Positions 1 to 9,667 of a DNA stretch of 64,000 nucleotides are shown piece by piece (position 1 is the first letter of the stretch; every line of letters starts with the position of its first letter). The DNA is from Macrothele yani (taxonomy: Eukaryota > Arthropoda > Arachnida > Araneae > Macrothelidae), in contig CM077023.1 of NCBI GenBank assembly GCA_039090855.1, positions 77,413,127-77,477,126 on the forward strand, given 5' to 3'. Under the pieces are notes generated by a model. It saw only the letters and a program-made list of their open reading frames with translations. It did not search any database and was not told the DNA's origin. Position numbers and translations under genes: made by a program.

Positions 1-207
1 TTGTTTGGCATCGATGAGCCGTTGTTGGTTCACACCTTGCCAGCGGTTTGTAGTATTTCACTCCTTGGACCACTTTTTGAAGGTACTAACTTCGGCGGAC
101 CGTGAGCTACCCACAAGCCTTGCCACATCCGAATTGCTCTGACCCAGTCGTCTGGCCATTATAATTCAGTCATTCTCAAACTCGCTGAAGTCCGCTTTCT
201 TTCCGAT
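1..207 (-). pseudogene. Tc1-like transposase, N-terminal fragment cut by the window edge
   Basis: Read on the minus strand, the conserved Tc1 start region is recognisable: GKKADFSEF, then a stop, then MARRLGQSNSDVARLVGS and STFKKWSKE. This is the first helix-turn-helix of the DNA-binding domain that recognises Tc1 inverted repeats. The initiator ATG has become ATC and there are two stops, so it is dead. It resembles the element at 19092-20133, which carries the MGKAADLSEF version. The remainder would lie left of the window. Confidence 0.7.
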
Positions 208-354
208 CTGAACAACAAGAATAACACTGATTAACAGAGCTCAGTATCAAGGGTTATTCATACTGTTCCAGGACCTTCCCACGCGCCGTCGTTTATCTGA
301 AGTTGCTTCGAGTTGAATAAAGACTAGCTGGTCATAATGTTTTGGCTCTTCGCA

Positions 355-757
355 CATGAGATAAAGGCAGATAGCAGTGAGAGCACATGCCAGTGAAGTA
401 TAGTGGATAGCACTCGGAGCTCCGTAGCCGAGAGTTGTGGGTTCGAATCACTCCCCTGGTATCAAAATGATTGAGAAATTTACTTCGTCATATTGGCGTA
501 CGAATTTCAAGGATGACCTGGATGATAGGTTTCTCGCAATGGTGTGATGTTCTTTCCACACCACCGCGAGACAGGAAAAATGAGAATCCCTTCTTCAGTG
601 CTTCGAAAAATAAATCAGTGTGATGTTACGTTCCACACACCAAATTGTCTGGGATTTCTCAAATGCACGTTCTTCATCGGATGACTGCCATGCCCCCAGC
701 CCTCTTTCGGGGAGCGGGACGGGGGAGAGATATGACATGCCTGCTGCTCAGGACATA
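355..757 (+). repeat. tRNA-like tandem repeat, unit a
   Basis: First of two adjacent units with a ~403-bp period. Each begins with a leader (GAGATAAAGGCAGATAGCAG), then a tRNA-like module with an A-box-like TAGTGGATAGCAC, a CTCGG/CCGAG anticodon-type stem and a B-box-like GGGTTCGAATC near 450. A shared tail follows (GAGAAATTTACTTCGT, then GTGATGTTCTTTCCACA). The same leader, module and tail recur at 24201-24714. The pol III boxes suggest a tRNA origin, as in SINEs, but the tandem arrangement is more satellite-like. Confidence 0.6.
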
Positions 758-839
758 CATGAGATAACGGCAGATAGCAGTGAGGGAACATGCCAGTGTT
801 ATATATACACTGAAGAGCAATTGAATTAGATATACTTGC

Positions 840-2590
840 CTAGTAACGTGTAGCGCCACCTTTCGTCCTGATGACGGCGGCGATTCATCTCGTCATGGAC
901 TCGACAAGACACCGGAAGCGTTGGGAAGCCATACGGATCCACGACCCCTGAACAAGCTCACACAGTTCACGAAGATTTGATGGGGGGGGGTCAGAGCCTC
1001 GAACATTTCTCTCGATGGCATCCCAGATGTGCTCGATGGGGTTGAGGTCAGGTGACCTAGCTGGCGAAGGAAGTGAGGTCACGTCGGTGGAGTATTCATC
1101 CAACCATTCGGATACAATTCGGGAGCGATGGTGTAACGTATACTCTAGATTCAGTTTCTTTTTGATTTTACTATCTCTTGTTATTTTATTTTCCTATGCA
1201 AATTATCTTCTCACTTAACGAGATGTTGTTTCTCCCGCTGATTTATATGTGGCAACGAGTGTAAGTCATGACGTGGTGGTATGCAGTATATATAGGCGCG
1301 CTCAAGTATACCAAAGAGCTTCGTTTTATATGTGATAGGTTCTTCCTGATTATTGATATGCGATTTACCTACGTTTCTACGATATTACGATAGTACGAAA
1401 GTTCGGGCTATCAGTAGTTGTGTTATTTTGGAGTGTGTATTTGAGTAATACCAGGAGCTTCCCAATAAAAGGTTAAAAGTGAGTACGTTTACTTAGTTCA
1501 TTTTATTGTCAGACCTCTGTCTGGCCGTTAAGTCTATTTCATTGAGTGTTTACGTTAAGTTCAGGGTATATTGTGTTTACCGCTCTAATAAGGAGCCTTC
1601 AAGGTACTAATGTACTAAAACCGAAGTTATATTACTGATATTCAAGATAATGAGGAACTCTGAGTAAAAATAAATTCTTGGAATTTATTGCACGTGCGTG
1701 TCTTACCTAAACAAACTCTAGCACTTTGAAGATTAAGCACACTTTAGCTACGTCAAGTAACCTTTCAATAACCCTAACGTGACTTAACGTAAGCTTTCCT
1801 GCACTACACGTCCAGCCGGAGAATTTTATTCATTATAATGGCACGGTGCATTGTCTTGTTGCATGATGAGGTCCCCAGTGGGATGTTGAAGACGCACAAA
1901 CGCGAGCAAATGGTCGTCCAGGATATCCAGGTAACGTTGACCTGTGAGGGACGATGTCACACGTACCAAGGGTCCCATTTCAGTCCACGTAAACAGTCCC
2001 CAGACGAGAATGCCACCCCCACCAGCTTGAAGAGTACCCTACTGGAAAGAAGGATCCATCGCTTCATGTGGTTTGCGCCGTACTCGTATCCTGCCATCCG
2101 CACGTACCAACGTGAATCTCGACTCGTCAGTCCAGGCAACATTTTTTCACATGTCTAGGGTCCAATGGCGATGTTCCCGCGCCCATGCAAATCTTTACAC
2201 CCTGTGATGTGCGGTCAGCAGCGGTAACCTCGTGGGACGATGGCTTCTGTACCCCATAGCGAGGAGATGGTTCTGGATGGTGTGGCTGCTTACACGTTTT
2301 TGTGCACCAGCGTTAAATTGCCGAGTGATTTCTTGCACTGTGGCCTGTTTATCCGCTGTTACAATGCGAGCTAGCCGACGATGACCCCGCTCATCCACAC
2401 GCTGTTGTCCACGGCAATTGGCTCTTGCAGGAATGGTTTTACCGGATTCGATGTACTCACGGTGCACCCGTGACACAGTGGCTCGTGAAAATTCCAGTGC
2501 CTGCACGACTTCCAAGATGGAGTGACCCATTCGTCGGGCCCCGACAATTTGCCCACGATCAAATGCGCTTAGATCCTTTGTCTTACCCAT
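840..2590 (-). pseudogene. Tc1-A transposase, split by a solo LTR
   Basis: The N-terminal part runs from MGKTKDLSAFDRGQIVGARR at 2590 through paired helix-turn-helix domains to a frameshift near 2190. A middle part (about 2142-1957) carries the region around the first catalytic Asp. The second-Asp motif, QQDNAPC, lies at the LTR junction near 1850. After the LTR comes SPDLNPIEHIW with the catalytic Glu (about 1030), then the C-terminus. The family is DD34E. The frameshift and the LTR both inactivate it; copy 2 shows the unbroken arrangement. Confidence 0.85.
1132..1837 (+). repeat. Solo LTR of an LTR retrotransposon
   Basis: A 706-bp insertion interrupts Tc1-A exactly between two copies of ATGG (1128-1131 and 1838-1841), a 4-bp duplication as made by LTR integrases. 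It begins TGTAACG. In order it has a TATA box (GTATATATAG near 1284) and a polyadenylation-type AATAAA near 1467. There is no internal coding region, so recombination between two LTRs is the simplest explanation. The right end is CATTATA rather than the usual ...CA. The Gypsy group is my inference from the 4-bp duplication. Confidence 0.7.
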
Positions 2591-2739
2591 ACTGCGTCCG
2601 GCTCTTACTCATTCCCGTCGCATCACTCTTTATATTGTCGGATCGCTGCATACGTCATGTCGTTTCCGTTTACTGGGCCGCCCACAGCGCCACATTTGCA
2701 TAACGCCAGCTGTCTCTAATTCAATTGCTCTTCAGTGTA

Positions 2740-2855
2740 GTTCGGAGCTCCGGAGCCGAGAGTTGCAGGCTCGAATCCTGCCCCTGGCATAAAAATGATG
2801 GAGAAATTTACTTCGTAATAACTGTCTTTATAGAAGACGCTTTGTTAAAAGCTCA
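2740..2855 (+). repeat. tRNA-like tandem repeat, unit b, right part
   Basis: This continues unit b, whose leader is at 758-805. It has the TCGG/CCGA stem, the B-box-like GGCTCGAATCC and the GGAGAAATTTACTTCGT tail. Removing Tc1-A rejoins it to its leader. The tail is cut short near 2830, where different sequence and then a SINE follow. Confidence 0.6.
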
Positions 2856-2856
2856 G

Positions 2857-3043
2857 AGCCGCCCCGGTGGCGCAATGATCTACGACTGTTCGCCTGAGAT
2901 GGGTCCGGGTTCGGATCACGGTGAGGCATGGATGTTGTGTGTTTGTCTTAAGGTTCAGGAACCAGTGGCCCTAAATTAAAGACAAGCGGCTGCTTATAGC
3001 CTATCCCGTTGCTCACGGTGGTCGTTAAACCTACAAAAAAAAT
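2857..3043 (+). repeat. SINE1 copy (tRNA-Leu-like head)
   Basis: Begins GCCGCCCCGGTGGCGCA (A-box type), then GTCCGGGTTCGGATC (B-box type), then a shared body ending GCTCACGGTGGTCGTTAAAC and a short A-rich tail. It is diverged, with a deletion in the body, and I see no clear target duplication. The body is non-autonomous and would be moved by a LINE. Confidence 0.8.
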
Positions 3044-3204
3044 GATAAGGAACTGTCACCGTTTAAAGGGGGTGAAAGTCGAAGAATGTTCTGGAGTACC
3101 ATTAAAATTTTGGCGGCTGAATTTCTCTACAGTATTCAAACGACATTACCTAAATACGCGAAAAGTAATTGAAATTACGCTTTCTTTAAGAACGAGAACC
3201 ACGT

Positions 3205-4165
3205 GAGGCTTACCGTGGTCTGTCAGTACGTTGCAACACCTCCTCCGTTGCTCGCAACCATTTGTCCTCTCCGTGAAGTACTGCAGATGAGGTGATTCAG
3301 TTGACTTTGGGGGTAGTGCACCCCACAGAGGAGGTAAAATGTCAGAAGGTTTTAAAAGTGTAGTAGGGCGGCCAGGAGATGCTTATCCAATCTCCTCTGT
3401 AGTGCATCACAGATGTGCTCAACTGGATTAAGGTCTGGTAACCCTGGAGATCGAAATAAAAGGAAATTGTGGCCTACGCATCGTGAAGAAGTGTCATAGT
3501 ACTTGTGATGTTATCATCCCGGTATTCGTTAGCTTTCGTGTACCCTCGGCAAACACAAGATCTGTTCGCACATCGATGCAGATCCTTCCTCACACCATGA
3601 CTGAGCCGCCGAGGAACAGAGGAACAGGTTGGCAAAAATGCTGGTTGCCGCGTGTTTCTGAGGTTTCCCAGACACGAAGTCGCCGAGTATCAGATGTAGA
3701 CTAAATCTGGACTCATCGAAGAATAGGGCGCTTTGCCACTCTTCCTGTTACAATAGGTGTTGTCACGCCTGCTCACACCTACTTCCAGGGTGGCCACAGA
3801 CAGTTGTATTCGTCGCAATGAAGGTCTTAACCATATACTTTTCTGATGGAGTACATTAGAAATCGTTTCAGACCTTTTTGAGTTCTTGCGAGTGTTTACT
3901 GTGTGATACCGATCTTGCTGGGCAGTAGTTGCCTTTGGGCGACCACTTCTCGCTCGTTCTGTGCATCGCATTGCCCCCGAAAACATGAATGGAAACGGAC
4001 TTATCACACTTTGGGATACGTAAAGAGCTGATGAAACATCTGTCTGTCTACGCCCGGACTGCTGAATTTCAGCAGCCCTATTGCATTCCCCAATCCCCCT
4101 CCGCTGCATTGCGTACAGTATGACAGTAGCGTTTATAGACACTCGCCGTTAAGACACACTTCAGC
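3205..4165 (-). pseudogene. Decayed Tc1-like transposase
   Basis: On the minus strand, scattered DDE landmarks are readable: DESRF near 3710, VMVWG near 3590 and LNPVEHICDALQRRLD near 3430. Multiple frameshifts and stops separate them. The N-terminal helix-turn-helix part lies at about 4140-3700. I did not find terminal repeats. It is an old copy of a Tc1 family different from Tc1-A. Confidence 0.6.
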
Positions 4166-4354
4166 ACATTGACTACTTGGAAGTCCGGTTATCCCTCGTG
4201 CATCTTTCTTGCGCTTGCGCGTGCGTGATAGAAATGCGGAATACGAAATTGCATATCGTTGGCTTCATATTTTTCCAACAACTATCCTGGTCTGATGACA
4301 TCTGCATAAACACGGGCCTGTGGTTTTAAATCGTAATATACCTAATTTTTTTAC

Positions 4355-4935
4355 GTTTTCCAACCGTAGGTTGAAGAAACGTATATGCTCTAGCTTTGTC
4401 TGTCTGTCCGCACTATAACTCGCGTAAAAATTGTTCGATTTCGATGAAAGTTTAGTATGTGGTAGGGGACAACCTGGGGACGAACCTTATTGAAAATGGG
4501 CGAAATGGGGTCAAAGGTCAGGACATAGGAGCGGGATCCATTTCATCGCCTTTATGCGTCACAACTTACGTAAAAATGCTTCGATCGCGACAAAACTTTA
4601 TCGTGTTGTTTCGGAAGCATACTTAACAGGTTCTGTTGAATATCATTGAAATGGGGTCAAAGGTCAGGGTACAGGAGCGAAATTTATTCCACAACCATTA
4701 TCCTCGTAACTTGACTAAAAATGTTTCTATTGCGACAAAACTTTAGTATGTTGTTCCGGAGGTATACTGAACGAATTCTGTTGAATATCATTGAAAGGGG
4801 GTCAAAGGTCAGGGCACAGGAAGGAGATTTATTCGACAGCCATTATCCTCATAACATGAGTAATAACTTGAGTAATGATTTCTGGTATGTTGGAAAGTGT
4901 GTCATAATCAATGCATTGCATGATTTTATTAACTT
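4355..4935 (+). repeat. DR1-bearing tandem repeat, block 1
   Basis: Starts TTTCCAACCGTAGGTTGAAG, then a GTCTGTCTGTCC run, then tandem 120-145-bp units with variants of TTCGATGAAATTTTAG and GGGTCAAAGGTCAGG. It ends GTTGGAAAGTGTG and a ~30-bp tail (AATCAATGCATTGCATGA). The start and end carry a short inverted repeat (TTTCCAAC/GTTGGAAA). Three units hold a perfect direct repeat of nuclear-receptor half-sites at 4508-4520, 4654-4666 and 4799-4811. The same repeat recurs at 59808-61125 and 62757-63350. Confidence 0.8.
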
Positions 4936-5116
4936 CTTTGGGTAGTTTCTGGTAGTTTGAAACATACATATACTAGAAATGAAGTGGGCAACGAAGTTTT
5001 TGATATCAAATACTGTAAAAGAAAAACGCCAGAAAGTTTTCAGTCAGCGAAACCGAAAAAAAAATGTTTATAGGAAAACTATGAAACGCAGAAAACAACA
5101 AGCTGATGCTATTATT

Positions 5117-5600
5117 TTCACGGGATTATCACCATCATAATCAGCCATTATCAATCCATTGCTGGATGAAGGTCTCCCCAAGTCTTTTCAACAATTTTCT
5201 GTTTTGAGCCAGTCTCTTCCAAATCACTTCAGCATGCTTTCGAATTGCACCCACACATCTCCCAAACTGCCTTCATCTAGCAATATGTCCAGCCCATTCT
5301 CACTTGAGGGTCTTCATTCTGGTCATGATGACATCAACCCTTGTTATTTCCCTAATCCATGTATTCCTTTTCCTATCTTTCCCGATGCATCTTTCCCAGC
5401 ATGCATCTTTCCATGCTTCTTTCAGTTGTTCGCTGCCTCTGTATGTGTGTGTGTGTTTTGTTGTTGTTGTTAAGGACCATGTCTCTGATCGATAAAAAGA
5501 AAACGGGGAGTATGCATTTATTAAGCACTTTTCTTTTAAGATATAATGGTAAATTGCTCTTGAGCATTGTATTGTTTTTCCAAAAGCTCTCCAACAAAGT
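5117..5600 (-). pseudogene. RTE-like LINE, 3' end fragment
   Basis: The minus-strand translation matches the reverse-transcriptase C-terminal tail of the copy at 35604-36390: SNLPLYLKRKVLNKCILPV corresponds to SNMPLCLKRKVFDQCILPV, and RSMERCMLGK to RSMERCMLGV. The 3' end again reads CAGCAATGGATTGATAATGG. A TG/GTT-rich stretch and frameshifts break it. It is 5'-truncated, as is usual for LINE insertions. Confidence 0.8.
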
Positions 5601-5698
5601 TTTGAACGTCTATTTATTTATCTTCATCGCATATAGACACAATGCACATATATTGTTTATCTCGAACAAAAACAAAATGTCGTTATGCATAAGAATGT

Positions 5699-5734
5699 GT
5701 ATCTATTTCAGTTTCAAAAGACTGAAATAGATAC
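5699..5734. repeat. Perfect 14-bp inverted repeat
   Basis: GTATCTATTTCAGT and ACTGAAATAGATAC face each other across an 8-base loop. The stem is perfect and A/T-rich. I see no T-tract or gene that would make it a terminator. Confidence 0.5.
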
Positions 5735-5739
5735 AAAAA

Positions 5740-6490
5740 AAGCAAGGGAGGGGGAGGAGATAGAGAGGAACTAATTATGATCGAGTGTTAATGTTGTGTG
5801 TCAGTTAGAAAAGCTAAGGGTTTTGTTCTTCATTTACCTAAAGAAATTAGACCTCAGTCCTAAGCTCAAGTTTTAAAAATAAACGGGGTTCTTCATTGCT
5901 AACGAACTGTCTATGACGGCATCCAAATAAAAGAAATTAAAAGTATCAATTGTTCACGAAAAATGGAACGGTATGCTTTTTTAAAATGAAAAGAAACTCA
6001 AATTTCAATATTTTAAAGACTCAATGATAAAATAGTTAGTAATCCAAAGAAGAAAGCAAAATGTGCTAAAACGATATTAGAAAAAGAAAAAAGATAACTA
6101 ACGGATCATGATGAAATCATAGAAATCAGAGAAAAAAAAAGCAAGTGATTCTGAGACGTTGATCTTGGTACAAATTGAAAAAAACTATTTTAAGAAGAAT
6201 ACACATACAATAGAAACCGCTTGCAACGCGCTCGTATTTGGCAAGATGTTAATTCAAGCTAATTTTATCGTTTTTAACGAACATAATTTAATGAAATCCC
6301 CGGATTTAACGAGCGAGAAAAACACAAAATTGATCACTTTTGACAAGTAAAGTCACAAAATTTAATAAAATTGCATATTTAACACGGCAAAACTAATCTG
6401 CTGCGCGCTGTCTGGAATGGATGAGTAGAAATGGTGGCTTACAGTACGAAATTGCAAAAGCACTAGGGAATCTTGTTGTGCTAGTGGAAG
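5740..6490. other. AT-rich stretch without a recognisable gene
   Basis: Only short open frames and A-rich simple sequence are visible. I see no transposon landmark, splice-site pair or tandem repeat here. Confidence 0.5.
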
Positions 6491-6494
6491 AATG

Positions 6495-7108
6495 CTGATA
6501 GAAAAGCAATCGGGAGGGAGCACATCGAATGCTCAACATGCTGAAGATACGGCAATTGCCTATACGTCAAAAAATAAAAATCAAGCTGCATTTATGGTAC
6601 AACACTATGTTAGCAAGCTAGAAAAATATTTCTTAGACTGGAAGATAAAAATTAACACTGATAAAACACAGGCTATTTTATTCTCAAAGAGAACTTTAAT
6701 CCTGATTTTGAAATCCGAGTTATATGGAAAAAAATTCCTTGGGTTAAAGAAGTGAAATATCTGGGACTAAATTTGGATCATAACCTGAATTGGAATAAAC
6801 ATATTAAGGAAACCCTTTCGAAAGCTATGAAGCTTAGAGGCTGTCTTCAACCGGTCATCAAAAATAATAAACTGAGTCTTAAAAATGAAGCTCTGCTATG
6901 GAAATTCTGTTTTAGCCCTGTGATTACCGTGGATGTGCCATCTGGGGTGACTGCAAAACACAGCAAAAAAATAATATTACCTCATTTCAAAATGAACCCT
7001 TAGAATGATGGTAGGACTTGATGGAAGTACCTCAAACACGGAAATTAGAAACATGTTAAATGTTACTTGGACAGCTCACTTGAATAGATATGAAGAGTGG
7101 AAGAAATA
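6495..7108 (+). pseudogene. Jockey-like LINE reverse transcriptase fragment
   Basis: HAEDTAIAYTSKNKNQAA matches the catalytic YADD box region of Jockey-clade reverse transcriptases, with FADD/YADD changed to HAED. KIKINTDKTQAILFSKR follows, then, after a frameshift near 6750, VKYLGLNLDHNLNWNKHI and a C-terminal tail to NRYEEWKK. Upstream endonuclease and RT motifs are missing. It abuts the palindrome that starts at 7135. Confidence 0.8.
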
Positions 7109-7134
7109 ATCTCATAATACGTGGCAAATACTTC

Positions 7135-7628
7135 ATGATAATTAACACAGCAATCATACATCGCTGAATTGACTGTATTTACTGTTTCACACGTGAATCA
7201 AATCACATCAGAAAACTTGAAAATTTCATCGCCGTGGAGCGGGAATCGAATCCGCATCTTCCGATTACCGTTCGAGCATGCTATCCGTTGCACCACCCAA
7301 GACGGCGAATTCGCAAGTATCTGTGTGTTAAGAGCATCGGAATATTCTCCGACCGCGTTCTTAATTAATGCAGATTCTGGCAGCAGAATCTGCATTAAGA
7401 ACACGACCGGTTGGAGAATATTCCGATGCTCTTAACACACAGATACTTGCGAATTCGCCGTCTTGGGTGGTGCAACGGATAGCATGCTCGAACGGTAATC
7501 GGAAGATGCGGATTCGATTCCCGCTCCACGGCAATGAAATTTTCAAGTTTTCTGATGTGATTTGATTCACGTGTGAAACAGTAATTACAGTCAATTCAGC
7601 GATGTCTGATTGCTGTGTTAATTATCAT
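7135..7628. repeat. 494-bp palindrome with tRNA-like arms
   Basis: Two ~245-bp arms are near-perfect reverse complements about a centre at 7381/7382 (GCAGATTCTG / CAGAATCTGC with a 4-base spacer). The outer ends match too: ATGATAATTAACACAGCAATC on the left, GATTGCTGTGTTAATTATCAT on the right. Only small indels (ATTA in the left arm, a compensating 4 bases in the right) and scattered substitutions separate the arms. Each arm has a tRNA-like segment pointing outward. A transcript would fold into a long hairpin. Confidence 0.9.
7457..7535 (+). other. tRNA-like segment in the right arm of the palindrome
   Basis: The segment runs from GCCGTCTTGGG to CCACGGC. It has an A-box-like TGGTGCAACGGATAGCA and a B-box-like GATTCGATTCC, with five pairs visible at the outer acceptor ends (GCCGT/ACGGC). 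The inner acceptor and anticodon stems do not close well, so this is a tRNA relic or SINE head rather than a functional tRNA. Its mirror copy lies on the minus strand at about 7228-7306. Confidence 0.5.
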
Positions 7629-7961
7629 AACTTAAATAGGATTGTGAGCCATCTTTCTCAGCCAATGAAAATTCGTATTTTGGCTGAGAAAACCTGACAG
7701 CCAATAAGAAAAAAAATCTTTTAACGGATTGGTCCCCGAGGGTCAGGTGGAGCAGCCGACTCCGTAAGGAGAATGAGCAAACGACAATTTTTGACTATAA
7801 CAGCAATTTGGATATGAAAAAAAAAATATGTGTATAGGCAAAAGTCCAGGTGCCTTACAATTAAGCTTAATTATATTTTAAAAAATGTGTGTGTATGTGT
7901 GTGATGTGGACGTTCTCTGTTTTCTTTTTCTTGTGTGTGCTTTTCTTTTACTTTTTTACAG

Positions 7962-8058
7962 GTTCCCCTTTCCCTTGGCTCTTTCTGCGTTTTCCGTGCA
8001 GGGTGTTGGCGCTGCTTGGAGTACTGCTTGGGGCAAAATGCCGCTGAGAAATAAACAG
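7962..8058 (+). CDS. Candidate host exon with both splice signals
   Basis: A pyrimidine-rich tract ending TTTTTTACAG precedes the segment, and AAACAG|GTAAGT, a near-consensus donor, ends it. One frame is open throughout (FPFPLALSAFSVQGVG..., ending MPLRNKQ). A second acceptor at 8001 (GTGCAG) would give a 57-nt exon with an ATG in context GCAAAATGC, fitting a first coding exon. I do not recognise the peptide. A chance match of splice signals cannot be excluded. Confidence 0.3.
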
Positions 8059-8064
8059 GTAAGT

Positions 8065-8489
8065 ATGCAGGGCAGCTTACAACTTCATTTCTTAACGGGA
8101 AACCGTATATCTCTTCAACTCTCAGTGCTTCCGCACATAATGTATTTTTGCTTTCCTATCAGGACACTCTGCTCCAGCTCCTAAAACTATTTTTTTCTCC
8201 TAATCCTTTAGGCGCAGCGCACTGAAGGATTAGGAATCTGATCCTAATTTAGGAATTAAGTTAGTTAGTTAGTTCAAATGCTCAACAAATTAATTCTACA
8301 AGAGATCCTCCCCGCTACTCATTACAAACATTTGTAGAAAACCATGCGCCTTGGGAGTATCTTTTATACAAAATGTTTCCACGTTCAGGATTCGCTGCTA
8401 CTATTGTATTCATGTAAAAATGTTTTACATTTTAATTTGTACTACTGTAATTAACTAATTAAATCTTTCAAGGCCATTTGTTATGCGTA
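8065..8489. other. No gene recognised; one small hairpin
   Basis: CCTAATCCTT (8199-8208) pairs with AAGGATTAGG (8225-8234), followed by a short TTAG run. Nothing else is recognised. Confidence 0.45.
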
Positions 8490-9525
8490 TGTAAGACTAG
8501 GACAAGCCGTCAACGGTAACCGATAACTCGGGTACAGCTGGCAAATTTTGAGCGAAGCTATTGCAAAATCTAAACTCATTAATGCGTCTATTATAACACA
8601 TTCTAAAAAAAGAACGCGTAAAATTTATGACTTCCAGAACAAAAGTAGAAAACATTCTAAAAACGAAATGCCTAAAATTTATCATGATCTACTTTCCTTC
8701 ACGCCTTAAGGTTGGTTGTGATCAGGTTGCATGTAAACAAAGCGGAAAGAGACACTCAGATCAGGAACCACGTTTTTCATTTTGTATCGCGAAACACAAA
8801 TACACCCATACACAAACTTTCTTTTATTATTACAGATTAAGCAAGTGTTGAGCTAACGGACGGAGTCTTTCCATTTCTTCGTTGTTCAATTCAAACGATT
8901 TTTTAAATTCATGTTAGTGAGCTGACTTTCGTGAAACGGTTCAAGTAAAAGGCCATCTAATTTTAATTGAAATTCCTCAATGACCAGGAATTTCGGGAAT
9001 CAGAAGGCGTCCAAACCTGACCATGGACAATGTCCAATCGCATGCCAAAAATCACGGTGATCGGATGTGTCATGTCGTAGCTATGCCCGAACAACTAATT
9101 GTCCCAAGTTTCGTATAGAGAGCGGATTTTTTCAATTATTATTAAAATTGGTCAGTTTTTTAATGGTCATTATTTTTATACGACACGACCAATCACCATG
9201 ATACCAACCACATGTCACTCACCATGTCCTTCCTTTTCTCTGTGGCAACTGGCACCGCGATCGGTTGAATATCTTTGGAGGAGATAGTTAACAAACTACC
9301 CCCTTCTCAAAACCCGGATAAACCCCCTAAAAATGCAAGTTTTTGGACGATTATTCCTCAATGACACGAAATTTCGGGAATCGGAAATCGTCAAAACCTG
9401 ACCATGGACGATGTCCAATTGCATGCAAAAAATCACGGTGATCGGATGTGTTATCTCCTACCTATGCACGAACAACTAATTGTCTCGAGTCTAGTAAAGA
9501 GAGCTCCGCTCATTGAACGTATATG
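8490..9525 (-). mobile_element. Helitron-like non-autonomous repeat, copy A
   Basis: Reverse-complement match over most of its length to 29146-30246. It contains two ~150-bp direct-repeat units (about 8976-9124 and 9353-9508), both with ACCTGACCATGGAC and ATCACGGTGATCGGATG. The hairpin-plus-CTAG terminus seen in copy B is missing at this copy's left end, so it is truncated there. Tc1-B inserted just past its right end. Confidence 0.6.
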
Positions 9526-9667
9526 TATTTACAGTGCTGGCCACCCAAAATGCAACACCAAAAAGGACACGAGATAGCAAAGCCAGATTTACTGGACACA
9601 TAACAACAGATACAAAGATTAAACGATTGAGCTTACAGGCCCGCGCGACTTGGGGAACACGCAGACA

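Larger units (their letters stand above)
808..2737 (-). mobile_element. Tc1-A element copy 1, carrying a solo LTR
   Basis: The terminal inverted repeats begin CACTGAAGAGCAATTGAATT at both ends and are flanked by TA on each side, the Tc1/mariner target. The element sits inside unit b of the tRNA-like repeat: its left flank matches the leader of unit a and its right flank matches the tRNA-like module. Without the LTR insertion it is about 1.22 kb, matching copy 2 at 50482-51672. Confidence 0.88.

Noticed and set aside
5159..5473. A 104-codon cysteine-rich plus-strand protein
   Set aside because: It is the antisense of the RTE LINE tail; the minus-strand reading matches the copy at 35.6-36.4 kb.
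7169..7594. Two similar small proteins on opposite strands
   Set aside because: They are the same sequence read from the two arms of the palindrome.
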